DNA of 10,530 bases from Pseudomonadota bacterium (GTDB taxonomy: Bacteria > Pseudomonadota > Alphaproteobacteria > Rhizobiales > Xanthobacteraceae). Numbering within the stretch: position 1 is the first letter of the stretch; each line of letters opens with the position of its first letter. The translations under genes and the position numbers were made by a program. The notes beneath the pieces are model-generated. The model saw nothing but the letters and a program-made list of their open reading frames with translations, made no database searches and was not told where the DNA came from. This document shows, in pieces, positions 1 through 6,483 of this stretch. Location of the stretch: positions 1-10,530 of the forward strand of contig JAJYAH010000173.1 in NCBI GenBank assembly GCA_021779635.1, in the 5' to 3' direction.

Positions 1-2498
1 AGCTTGAGCGTACCGCGCGCCACCGACGAGCGCGACAGCACCGTGCGGATGTCGTGGATCAAATCGTGCCGCAGCAATTGCCGCGAGGAGACGTTGACGC
101 TGGCGAAGATCGGCTCGCGCGAGCGCATCGCGCGCTGCCAGATCGCGAGCTGCTTGGCGGTCTGGTCCAGGACGAACATGCCGAGATCGACGATCAGGCC
201 GATCTCCTCGGCGATGGCGATGAATTCCACCGGCGACATCCGGCCGAGCTTCGGATGATCCCAGCGCGCCAGCGCCTCGAAGCCGGCGATCGAGCGGTCT
301 TCCAGCCGCACGATCGGCTGATACAGGATGGTGATTTCCTCGCGCTCGATGGCGCGGCGCAGTTCGGACTCCAATGTCAGCCGGTCGGTCTTGCGCGCGC
401 GCATCGCGGGCTTGTAGACGTCGATGCGGTCGCCGCCGATGCGCTTGGAGTGATACATCGCCAGCTCGGCGTCCTTGATGATCTCATCGGACAATTGGGT
501 TTGCGGATCGCTCAGCGCGAGGCCAATCGAGGCGGTGAGAAAAATCTCGCGGTCGTTGAAGGCAATCGGCGCGCGGATGGTTTTGCGGATGGTTTCGGCG
601 AAGGCGGTGATGCGGGCCGGATCCTGTTCCGACATCAGGATCAGGCCGAACTGGTCGCCGGCGAGGCGGGCCAGCGTGTCCTGCGGTTTGAGGATCCGGG
701 TCAGCCGCCGCGCCAGCGTCAGCAGGATCGAATCGCCGACCGCGATGCCGACGGAATCGTTGACCTGCTTGAAGCGGTCGAGATCGATCACCATCAGCGT
801 CGGCCGCAGGTTCGGCATGGTCTTGGCGAAATTGGCGACCGCGCCGAGGCGGTCGATGAACAGTTTGCGGTTCGGCAGGCCGGTGAGATTGTCATGCACG
901 GAATCGTGCAGCAGCCGTTCCTCGGCGTTCTTGGATTCGGTGACGTCGGTCAGCGTGCCCACCACGCGCGAGACTTCGCCGTCGGAGCCGACCACCGGCC
1001 GGGCCTTCAGCGCGAACCACATGAAATGACCGTCGGGCGTGCGCAGCCGGAAATCCTGCACCAGCCGGCCGCGGCGCTGGTCGAGCACGCTGTCGAGGGC
1101 GGCGCGAAAACGATCCTGATCGAGCGGGTGCAGCACCTCGAGCCATTTCGCGGCAGGCCCTTCCAGCGTGCCCCGCTTCAGTCCAAGCAGGCTTTCGGTC
1201 TCGGGGCTAGTGAAGACCTTGTCTGCGGAGACGTCCCAATCCCAGATCAGGTCGCCGGAGCCGGTCAGCGCCAGCGCCCGGCGCTCGACGTCGGAGACCA
1301 CGCCGGTGCTCGCGCCGCCGCCGGCGAAAGCATGCTGCATGACCGTAAACCCGATCAGCATCACGATCAGCACCAGGCCGCCGAGCAGCGCGGGGCCGAC
1401 GATGTCATTGGTGACGCTTCCCGCGACCGTCATGCCGGCCGCGATCACCCAGACCACCAGCAGGAACCAGGTCGGGATCAGCAGCACCGCGCGATCGAAA
1501 CCATGGGTCGACAGGTAAACGATCAGCGCGAAGCCGGCGAAGGCGATCAGCACCAGCGATATGCGCGCGATGCCGGAGGCCACCGCGGGATCGAACAGAG
1601 CGAGCGCCACCAGCGAGCCGAGAAAGGCAAGCCAGCCGACGGTGATATGCGAGTAGCGGACATGCCAGCGGCTGAGATTGAGATAGGCGAACAAGAACAC
1701 CAATAGCGTCGCGGCCAGGATCGCTTCGCCGGCGGCGCGCCACACCCGCTCGGCATTGTTCGACATGTCGAGCACCTTGCCCCAGAAGCCGAAATCGACG
1801 CCGATATAGACCAGCACCGCCCAGGCCAGCGCCGCGGCGGCGGGAAACATGATGCTGCCCTTGACCACGAACAGGATGGTCAGCACCAGCGCCAGCAATC
1901 CGGAGATGCCGATCACGATGCCCTGATAGAGCGTGAACGAGTTGACCTTGTCCTTGTAGGCGTCGGGTTCCCACAAATAGAGCTGCGGCAATTTGTCGGT
2001 GCGCAATTCCGCGACAAAGGTGATGACGGCGCCGGGATCGAGCGTGATGCGGAAGATGTCCGCGGTCGCGCTCTCCTGGCGTTCGGGGCGGTCGCCGGTC
2101 GACGGCGTGATGGTGGCGATGCGCGACAGACCAAGATCGGGCCACAACAGCCCTGACGACACGATGCGATAATGAGGAGCGACGATCAGGCGGTCGAGCT
2201 GGTCGTCGGTGTTGTTGGCGAGCGCGAAAACCACCCAGTTCTGGCCGCCTTCGCGGGCGCGGACTTCAATGCGGCGGACGATGCCGTCGGTGCCTGGCGC
2301 GGTCGAGACCTGAATGCGGTCAGTGTCGCTGTGCTGATGATCGAGGATCGCGGTCAAGTCGATCGCGGGCGCGTCACTGCGGACGCTGACTGCGTCGATG
2401 GCGCGCGCCTGCGGCGCGGCGGCAAAAATCATGAGGCCCAGCGCGAGGGGCGCAAGGCACCTGATCAGACGCAATGTCAGTTCTCCGCGATACAGCAT
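1..2498 (-). CDS. 7TM-PAS-GGDEF-EAL c-di-GMP signalling membrane protein (3' end outside window)
   Basis: Reads right to left and leaves the window still open, giving about 832 residues. In order: a signal peptide ending near APQARA (about residue 33); a periplasmic domain to about 185; seven hydrophobic segments (about 188-400), an arrangement like 7TMR-DISM receptors; a PAS domain (about 405-525); GGDEF (about 530-690); and EAL from about 700. The GGDEF signature is AGDQF (residues 613-617), so the catalytic/metal Glu is Gln, although the upstream DLD (572-574) is kept. The EAL motif is intact (E741-L743) and followed by ARWDHP and NVSSRQ (N802); the later catalytic residues lie beyond the edge. 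I infer a sensor phosphodiesterase whose GGDEF domain is inactive or only binds GTP. The ATG at 2498 is the longest start. A TTG at 2474 has a better ribosome site (GGAG, 8 bases upstream) and would give a shorter, cleaner signal peptide. Confidence 0.9.
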   Translation of the reverse strand, partial: MLYRGELTLRLIRCLAPLALGLMIFAAAPQARAIDAVSVRSDAPAIDLTAILDHQHSDTDRIQVSTAPGTDGIVRRIEVRAREGGQNWVVFALANNTDDQLDRLIVAPHYRIVSSGLLWPDLGLSRIATITPSTGDRPERQESATADIFRITLDPGAVITFVAELRTDKLPQLYLWEPDAYKDKVNSFTLYQGIVIGISGLLALVLTILFVVKGSIMFPAAAALAWAVLVYIGVDFGFWGKVLDMSNNAERVWRAAGEAILAATLLVFLFAYLNLSRWHVRYSHITVGWLAFLGSLVALALFDPAVASGIARISLVLIAFAGFALIVYLSTHGFDRAVLLIPTWFLLVVWVIAAGMTVAGSVTNDIVGPALLGGLVLIVMLIGFTVMQHAFAGGGASTGVVSDVERRALALTGSGDLIWDWDVSADKVFTSPETESLLGLKRGTLEGPAAKWLEVLHPLDQDRFRAALDSVLDQRRGRLVQDFRLRTPDGHFMWFALKARPVVGSDGEVSRVVGTLTDVTESKNAEERLLHDSVHDNLTGLPNRKLFIDRLGAVANFAKTMPNLRPTLMVIDLDRFKQVNDSVGIAVGDSILLTLARRLTRILKPQDTLARLAGDQFGLILMSEQDPARITAFAETIRKTIRAPIAFNDREIFLTASIGLALSDPQTQLSDEIIKDAELAMYHSKRIGGDRIDVYKPAMRARKTDRLTLESELRRAIEREEITILYQPIVRLEDRSIAGFEALARWDHPKLGRMSPVEFIAIAEEIGLIVDLGMFVLDQTAKQLAIWQRAMRSREPIFASVNVSSRQLLRHDLIHDIRTVLSRSSVARGTLK

Positions 2499-2591
2499 AT
2501 CCGGGCGAAGCGAACCGCCCGGCGTGGCGCGATAAATGACATGAATGTGAGGGAAATCAAAGGGTTTCCGGACCGCCTTCGGTCGGCCGCA

Positions 2592-3590
2592 TTAAATCAC
2601 CAACACAATTTTGCCAATATGTTCGCTGGTTTCCATGCGGCGATGCGCATCGGCGGCCTTTTCCAGCGGGAATGTGCTGTCCATCAAGGGCTTGACGCGC
2701 CCTTCGCGCAACAGCGGCATCACCTTGGCTTCGATCGCCGCGACCATCGCCGCCTTGTCGGCATTGCTGCGCGGGCGCAGCGTCGAGCCGGTGTGGTGCA
2801 GTCTTTTCACCATCAGCCTGGCAAAATTAACATTTGCCTTGGGGCCGCCGAGAAAGGCGATCTGGACCACGCGGCCATCGACCGCGGCCGCCTCGTAATT
2901 GCGCTCGATGTAATCGCCGCCGACCATGTCGAGAATGACGTTGGCGCCGGCGTCCGATGTCGCCTTCTTCACTTCAGAGACGAAGTCTTCGGTCTTGTAG
3001 TTGATGGCGCGGTCAGCGCCGAGCTTGAGACAGGCGTCGGCCTTGTCCTTCGATCCGACGGTGACGATCACTTTGGAACCGAAGGCCTTGGCGAGCTGGA
3101 TCGCCATGGTGCCGATGCCGGACGAGCCGCCATGGATCAGCAGGGTCTCGGCGGGCTTCAAGGCGCCACGCTCGAACACATTGTGCCAGACCGTCATCAG
3201 CGTTTCCGGAATGGCGCCGGCCTCCGGCATCGACAGCACCGGGGGCACCGCCATCGCCTGGCCATCGTGCGCGATGCAATATTGTGCGTAGCCGCCGCCG
3301 GCCACCAGCGACATCACCTTGTCGCCGAGCTTGTGCCTGACGGCGCCGGGGCCGACGGCCACGACCGTGCCCGCGACCTCAAGGCCCGGCAGATCGCTGG
3401 CGCCGGGCGGCGGCGGATAGGCCCCCGACCGCTGCATGACATCGGGACGGTTGACCCCCGCGGCGGCAACCTTGATCAGGATCTCGCCTGGCCCGGGCGC
3501 CGGCACCGCGCGGGTCTCGGGCAAAAGCACCTCCGGACCGCCGGGCTTGCTGATGCCGATGACGGTCATTTGCGCGGGCAGCTTTTCCAT
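2592..3590 (-). CDS. NAD(P)H quinone oxidoreductase, PIG3 family
   Basis: Full-length medium-chain dehydrogenase/reductase of 332 residues. The N-terminal GroES-like half carries the quinone oxidoreductase stretch GVNRPDVMQRSG and then PGLEVAG. The Rossmann half has the nucleotide-binding motif HGGSSGIG (residues 153-160) followed by an Ala/Lys-rich helix, as in zeta-crystallin-like enzymes. The cysteine ligands of zinc alcohol dehydrogenases are absent, which fits the zinc-free quinone reductase branch. The family reduces quinones or other electrophiles with NADPH in the cytoplasm; the true substrate is unknown. The ATG at 3590 is supported by AAGGA 7 bases upstream. The next gene downstream on the same strand starts 93 bases after the stop with only weak hairpins between, so read-through is possible. 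The DUF1192 gene is divergent, 106 bases away. Confidence 0.93.
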   Translation of the reverse strand: MEKLPAQMTVIGISKPGGPEVLLPETRAVPAPGPGEILIKVAAAGVNRPDVMQRSGAYPPPPGASDLPGLEVAGTVVAVGPGAVRHKLGDKVMSLVAGGGYAQYCIAHDGQAMAVPPVLSMPEAGAIPETLMTVWHNVFERGALKPAETLLIHGGSSGIGTMAIQLAKAFGSKVIVTVGSKDKADACLKLGADRAINYKTEDFVSEVKKATSDAGANVILDMVGGDYIERNYEAAAVDGRVVQIAFLGGPKANVNFARLMVKRLHHTGSTLRPRSNADKAAMVAAIEAKVMPLLREGRVKPLMDSTFPLEKAADAHRRMETSEHIGKIVLVI

Positions 3591-3638
3591 GGTTTTTCCT
3601 TGTGAAAGGCTCAGAATTCGCTAAGCGGCACCTGATTA

Positions 3639-3659
3639 GCCAGCCGCACCCCGGCTGGC
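3639..3659. repeat. 8-bp inverted repeat between divergent genes
   Basis: GCCAGCCG and CGGCTGGC flank a 5-base spacer in the 106-base gap between the oxidoreductase and DUF1192 starts. It could be an operator, or a hairpin in the leader of either transcript. The second arm and its flank recur almost unchanged near 4199-4215. No promoter could be placed confidently in this gap. Confidence 0.4.
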
Positions 3660-3696
3660 AACCGCTTCACGGATCGTTGAGCACGGAGGACAACGG

Positions 3697-3888
3697 ATGG
3701 CCATCGAGGACGACGACAGACCGAGGAAGAAAATCAGCCACGAAATCGGACAGGACCTGTCGTTGCTGTCGGTCGAGGAACTCGCCGAGCGCATCGCGCT
3801 GATGACGTCGGAAATCGATCGGCTGCGGGCGGCCATGACCAGGAAGCGCGCCTCCAGGGATGCCGCGAACAATTTCTTCAAATCGTGA
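3697..3888 (+). CDS. DUF1192 family small protein
   Basis: Predicted 63-residue acidic and basic mixed cytoplasmic protein. Residues about 20-60, including LSVEELAERI, EIDRL and the C-terminal AANNFFK, match my memory of the alphaproteobacterial DUF1192 family, whose members are this short. The LxxEELxERI...EIxRL spacing suggests one amphipathic helix, probably a coiled coil. Biochemical function is not known to me. The ATG is backed by a strong GGAGG 7 bases upstream. No signal peptide or membrane segment is seen. A REP hairpin begins about 20 bases after the stop and may end or protect the transcript. Confidence 0.88.
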   Translation: MAIEDDDRPRKKISHEIGQDLSLLSVEELAERIALMTSEIDRLRAAMTRKRASRDAANNFFKS

Positions 3889-3910
3889 AATGAACGTACC
3901 TGCCTCTTCC

Positions 3911-3998
3911 GTCATGCCCGGCCTTGTGCCGGGCATCCACGTCTTTGCTCCGGCAACCAAAACAAGACGTGGATGGCCGGGACGAGCCCGGCCAAGAC
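3911..3998. repeat. REP-like compound palindrome
   Basis: Three nested stems are visible. The outer arms CATCCACGTCTT (3934-3945) and AAGACGTGGATG (3964-3975) are perfect over 12 bp around an 18-base loop. A 7-bp hairpin (GCCCGGC/GCCGGGC, 3916-3934) lies on the left and another (GGCCGGG/CCCGGCC, 3975-3993) on the right, giving a cloverleaf-like fold. The wording, with GTCATGCCCGG and CATCCACGTCTT, is that of a dispersed intergenic repeat I associate with Bradyrhizobium and Rhodopseudomonas genomes. No open frame crosses it convincingly. Confidence 0.8.
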
Positions 3999-4084
3999 GA
4001 TAGGCCAATGGCCGACATGGCAAATGAAGGCTGAAGAAAATCCCTCGTTTACGATCAATTAAGCTTTCTCGTTTATGACTGGGA

Positions 4085-4180
4085 TCGTCCTCTTTGGACA
4101 CCGAGTGGCTCCTGTCCACTCTGTTTGACGCCTCCCTGTTATCAACTTCAAAAGCCGCCGGAAACGGCGGCTCTTTTTTG
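4085..4180 (+). ncRNA. Candidate small regulatory RNA with intrinsic terminator
   Basis: Starts about 200 bases after the DUF1192 stop and ends at a strong terminator, with no open frame. A 6-bp hairpin (GAGTGG 4103-4108 / CCACTC 4116-4121) presents the loop CTCCTGT. A single-stranded stretch with GCCTCCCTG (about 4130-4138) follows, then an A/T-rich linker and the terminator. Both pyrimidine motifs are complementary to Shine-Dalgarno sequences, a hallmark of alphaproteobacterial trans-acting sRNAs (AbcR, alpha-r14 and BjrC-type RNAs); I cannot assign it to a named family by eye. The 5' end is a guess: TATGAC at 4074-4079 could be a -10 box, but no good -35 is present. The alternative is an unstructured 3' UTR of the DUF1192 mRNA. 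Confidence 0.5.
4153..4179 (+). terminator. Rho-independent terminator of the candidate sRNA
   Basis: Perfect 8-bp GC-rich stem AGCCGCCG/CGGCGGCT closed by a GAAA tetraloop, then one C and six T on the plus strand. A textbook intrinsic terminator. It lies about 160 bases before rcdA and so separates rcdA from any transcript of DUF1192 or the sRNA. Confidence 0.9.
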
Positions 4181-4209
4181 GCGTCTTCGGCGGCCCTCCA
4201 CCCCGGCTG

Positions 4210-4229
4210 GAAACCATAAGAAACCATAA
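4210..4229. repeat. Tandem 10-base repeat upstream of rcdA
   Basis: GAAACCATAA occurs twice head to tail with no gap, about 110 bases before the rcdA start. A direct repeat spaced by one helical turn could bind a protein on one face of the DNA, but nothing proves it. Confidence 0.5.
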
Positions 4230-4250
4230 AGAGTCTTGCGGCTGGACTCT
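4230..4250. promoter_or_regulatory. Paired GANTC (CcrM-type) sites in an inverted repeat
   Basis: AGAGTC (4230-4235) and GACTCT (4245-4250) form an inverted repeat around 9 bases, and each arm contains a GANTC site. GANTC is the target of the cell-cycle methylase CcrM in alphaproteobacteria. The pair sits 91 bases before the cell-cycle gene rcdA. Regulation by methylation is inference; two GANTC sites can also occur by chance. Confidence 0.35.
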
Positions 4251-4340
4251 CGTCCACGGCCGCGCAATGATTTGTTCATCATAAGCTGCCGCGCTTTCGG
4301 GCCGGCGGGGGTAAGTAAATAGTGGCGTGAGGCGTTAACC

Positions 4341-4853
4341 ATGTCGGACCGTTCGCAAGGCGAAACCGCTCTGGTGCAATTCAGCGAGCGGCTGACCAAT
4401 TCGGCGGCATTCGGCACCCTCTTCCGAGAAGGCATGGATCTGGTCGAGGAGACCGCCGCCTATCTCGATGGCGTCGGCCGCACCGAGGCCAAGGCGCTCG
4501 ACCGCTCCGTCAGTCTCACCTACGCGACCGAAAGCATGCGGCTGACCACCCGCCTGATGCAGTTGGCGTCCTGGCTGTTGCTGCACCGGGCGGTCAAGGA
4601 AGGCGAGATGACGCTGACCCAGGCCAATCGCGAAAAGACCAAGGTCAAGCTCAGCGCCGCCGATCCCGGCTCGAACGACATGATCGAAAAGCTGCCGCCG
4701 CAGTTGCAGGAACTGATTGCGCGTTCGATGACGCTGCAAGCCAAGGTCCGCCGTCTCGATACCACAATCCATGCGCCGGCGGCGGAGCGCACCGCGATCG
4801 GCAATCCGCTGGTTCCGCAGCTCAATCGCCTCAAGGCGGCGTTCGAGCGCTAG
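4341..4853 (+). CDS. rcdA: RcdA/DUF1465 family protein, predicted ClpXP proteolysis adaptor
   Basis: A 170-residue soluble, mostly helical protein. The N-terminal FSERL...LFREGMDLVEETAAYLDG, the central YATESMRLTTRLMQLASWLL and the REKTKVKL stretch match the DUF1465 family. The Caulobacter member is RcdA, which acts with CpdR and PopA to deliver CtrA and other substrates to ClpXP at the cell pole; its length is close to this one. The same role here is an inference from family membership, since CtrA circuits vary among alphaproteobacteria. The start is ATG with GAGG 8 bases upstream. It stands alone on the plus strand: a terminator lies 160 bases before it and the next gene begins 153 bases after. 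That 153-base gap shows no clear terminator or RNA. Confidence 0.87.
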   Translation: MSDRSQGETALVQFSERLTNSAAFGTLFREGMDLVEETAAYLDGVGRTEAKALDRSVSLTYATESMRLTTRLMQLASWLLLHRAVKEGEMTLTQANREKTKVKLSAADPGSNDMIEKLPPQLQELIARSMTLQAKVRRLDTTIHAPAAERTAIGNPLVPQLNRLKAAFER

Positions 4854-4975
4854 TCTTTCGTTCCGACGCGTTTTTTGAACCGTTTTCCTTGCGCGAACCG
4901 ATACCCCGCACCAGGGCAGGCCTTCGAAACTGCTGTGGCGCTGGATCGTTAGCCGCGCCTGCGTTAAGCCGCCTG

Positions 4976-4990
4976 CGTCGACAATCGACG
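4976..4990. repeat. Short inverted repeat before the DMT transporter start
   Basis: CGTCGA and TCGACG flank CAA, ending 16 bases before the TTG start codon. It could affect ribosome access or be an operator half-site pair. Six base pairs in GC-rich DNA is weak evidence. Confidence 0.25.
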
Positions 4991-5006
4991 TGAGAATCAT
5001 CCGGCT

Positions 5007-5900
5007 TTGCTGACCCCCTTTTCCGTTTTGCTGGTGCTATCGGCCGCGCTCATGCACGCGAGCTGGAATGCGTTGCTGCGCGGCGGCGCGGATCGTGCGC
5101 AGTCGATGCTGGTCATGAACGTCACCGTCGGCGTCATCGGCCTGGCGATGGTGGCCTTCGCCGGCCTGCCGCCGGCGGCGAGCGCCGTCTACGTCGTCGC
5201 CTCGGGCCTGATTCATCTGGTCTACAATGCGCTGTTGGTGCGGATGTATCGCAGCGGCGATCTCGGCGAGACCTACCCGGTGGCGCGCGGCTCATCGCCG
5301 GCGCTGGTCGCGCTCGGCGGCAGCCTGTTCGCCGGCGAGTGGATGAACCTGATCGGCGCTGCCGGCATCGGCCTCGTCTGCACGGGTATTTTCATGCTGG
5401 CGGCAGCCCGGGCGCGCTCGGCAAAACAGCCGTCCGGCTTTGCGTCCGATCGCGCGCTGGAAAAGGTGGTCGGCCTGCATGTGATGAATTTGCCCGCCGC
5501 GCTGGCGACCGGCGCCAGCATTGCCGCCTATACCGTCGTCGACGGCCTCGGCGTGCGCGCCTCCGGCAACTGGGTCGCCTACACCGGCGGCGTGTTCGCG
5601 TTCTTTCTCGCCGTGCCGCTGTGGTATCTGGCGCGCGGGCGGCGCGCGATGTTCAAGGTATCGCCGGCGGAAGCGGGCAAGGCGGCCAGCGGCGGCGCGA
5701 TCTCGCTTCTGGCCTACGGCGCCATCATCTGGGCGATGCAGGCAAGCCCGATGGGGGCGGTGTCGGCGCTGCGCGAGACCAGCGTGGTGTTCGCGGCCCT
5801 GCTCGGGGCTGCGTTTCTCGGCGAACGCCTGACCGCGCTTCGGATCGCGGCGTGCTGCATCATTGCCGCCGGTGCGGCCTGCGTCGGCTGGCGCTTTTGA
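5007..5900 (+). CDS. DMT/EamA-family membrane transporter
   Basis: Predicted 297-residue integral membrane protein with about ten hydrophobic segments in two EamA-like halves. The first half opens with LLVLSAALMHASWNALLRGG and the second repeat contains GAISLLAYGAIIWAMQ and ALRETSVVFAALLGAAFLGE, which are typical of drug/metabolite transporters. A basic cytoplasmic loop (ARARSAKQPSG) separates the halves. Substrate cannot be deduced; relatives export amino acids, metabolites or drugs. The start must be TTG at 5007: an in-frame stop lies at 4965, no ATG or GTG occurs between, and the first ATG (codon 15) would cut into the first membrane segment. Only a weak GAGA lies upstream. The last 41 bases overlap the end of the convergent HxlR gene. 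Confidence 0.9.
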   Translation: MLTPFSVLLVLSAALMHASWNALLRGGADRAQSMLVMNVTVGVIGLAMVAFAGLPPAASAVYVVASGLIHLVYNALLVRMYRSGDLGETYPVARGSSPALVALGGSLFAGEWMNLIGAAGIGLVCTGIFMLAAARARSAKQPSGFASDRALEKVVGLHVMNLPAALATGASIAAYTVVDGLGVRASGNWVAYTGGVFAFFLAVPLWYLARGRRAMFKVSPAEAGKAASGGAISLLAYGAIIWAMQASPMGAVSALRETSVVFAALLGAAFLGERLTALRIAACCIIAAGAACVGWRF

Positions 5901-6408
5901 CTTCGGCGCTGCCGGAAGCGACGCCAGCGTCACCGGACAGTGACAGCTCGCTAAAGAATGCGCGTGTTCGCGTCGTCGCGCCGGGACCCGGATGAAACCG
6001 CACGGTTTCAGCGCTCACCTCATCGCCACCGCTCTTCAAACGCAACGGCGACACCGGCCGGCCTTCCTTGTCGGTCACCAGGACCGGCGGCCTTTCCGCG
6101 GATAACCAGGTGTCGCCCCACTGCATCAGGGCGACCATGGCCGGCAGCAGCGCATGACCTTTTTCGGTGAGTTGATAGACGGGACGCTTTTCGGACCCGC
6201 CGCGCTTGAGGATGTCGTTCACGGTCAGACGCTCTAACCGCATCGCCAGAATATTTTTTGCGATTCCGAGGCTCCTCTGGAAATCGCCGAAACGGCGCAC
6301 GCCGAGGAAGGCATCGCGAATGATCAACAGCGTCCACCAGTCTCCCACGACCTCCAGCGTCCTCGCCAGCGAACAGTTCAGTCTCGAAAGATCCGTCTTT
6401 CCGGGCAT
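5860..6408 (-). CDS. HxlR-family transcriptional regulator
   Basis: A 182-residue DNA-binding protein. Residues about 12-100 form the HxlR winged helix: CSLARTLEVVGDWWTLLIIRD, FGDFQRSLGIAKNILAMRLERL, then the wing region RPVYQLTEKGHALLP. A C-terminal extension of about 80 residues contains VRFHPGPGA, as in longer proteobacterial members. Cys12 stands where YodB/HypR-type members carry their redox-sensing cysteine, so oxidant or electrophile sensing is possible but unproven. I chose the ATG at 6408. The longer frame from TTG 6471 would translate through the perfect operator palindrome, which begins immediately 5' of this ATG. No ribosome site precedes it, so the mRNA may be nearly leaderless. 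It is divergent from the membrane protein gene, the usual HxlR arrangement, implying autoregulation and control of that gene. Confidence 0.9.
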   Translation of the reverse strand: MPGKTDLSRLNCSLARTLEVVGDWWTLLIIRDAFLGVRRFGDFQRSLGIAKNILAMRLERLTVNDILKRGGSEKRPVYQLTEKGHALLPAMVALMQWGDTWLSAERPPVLVTDKEGRPVSPLRLKSGGDEVSAETVRFHPGPGATTRTRAFFSELSLSGDAGVASGSAEVKSASRRRPHRRQ

Positions 6409-6453
6409 GGTTGCACAGTGAAACCTTTTGACATATGGTTTCACTGTGCAACC
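6409..6453. promoter_or_regulatory. Perfect 17-bp inverted repeat, probable HxlR operator
   Basis: Arms GGTTGCACAGTGAAACC (6409-6425) and GGTTTCACTGTGCAACC (6437-6453) are exact reverse complements around an 11-base spacer. The spacer holds a consensus -35 box TTGACA (6428-6433) on the plus strand, although no good -10 follows 16-18 bases later. The element lies between the divergent regulator and membrane protein starts, touching the regulator's ATG. A bound dimer, or two dimers, would block both promoters. Confidence 0.88.
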
Positions 6454-6483
6454 AAAACGGCGGCCACGCAACAGGAGTTGGGA

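Noticed and set aside
54..1706. A 550-codon open frame on the plus strand
   Set aside because: It lies antisense to the 7TM-PAS-GGDEF-EAL gene, whose reading frame carries all recognisable domains. The plus-strand product is a low-complexity Arg/Asp/His-rich sequence typical of antisense frames in GC-rich DNA.
1405..2145. A 246-codon minus-strand frame
   Set aside because: Same strand but a different frame from the seven-helix region of the c-di-GMP protein; His/Arg-rich with no family resemblance.
2571..2584. A terminator between the oxidoreductase and the c-di-GMP gene
   Set aside because: GACCG/CGGTC around four bases is only a 5-bp stem with no T run on the minus strand, so it is too weak to call.
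2172..3605. A 477-codon open frame on the plus strand
   Set aside because: It is antisense to the quinone oxidoreductase and the start of the c-di-GMP gene and has no domain; its long length follows from codon bias on the other strand.
3911..3998. A CRISPR or tRNA-like element
   Set aside because: The stems repeat as inverted, not direct, repeats with no spacers, and there is no tRNA T-loop or anticodon arm; it fits a REP element.
3667..4257. A 196-codon minus-strand frame across the DUF1192, REP and sRNA region
   Set aside because: It runs through the REP palindromes and the terminator hairpin and opposes a well-supported DUF1192 gene with a strong ribosome site.
4335..5000. A 221-codon minus-strand frame
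   Set aside because: Antisense to rcdA, no ribosome site or domain; a shadow of that gene.
6409..6471. Longer N termini for the HxlR regulator (TTG 6471) and the membrane protein (GTG 6418)
   Set aside because: Both would translate the perfect operator palindrome, and each gene has a better placed start (ATG 6408 at the conserved region; ATG 6484 behind AGGAG).
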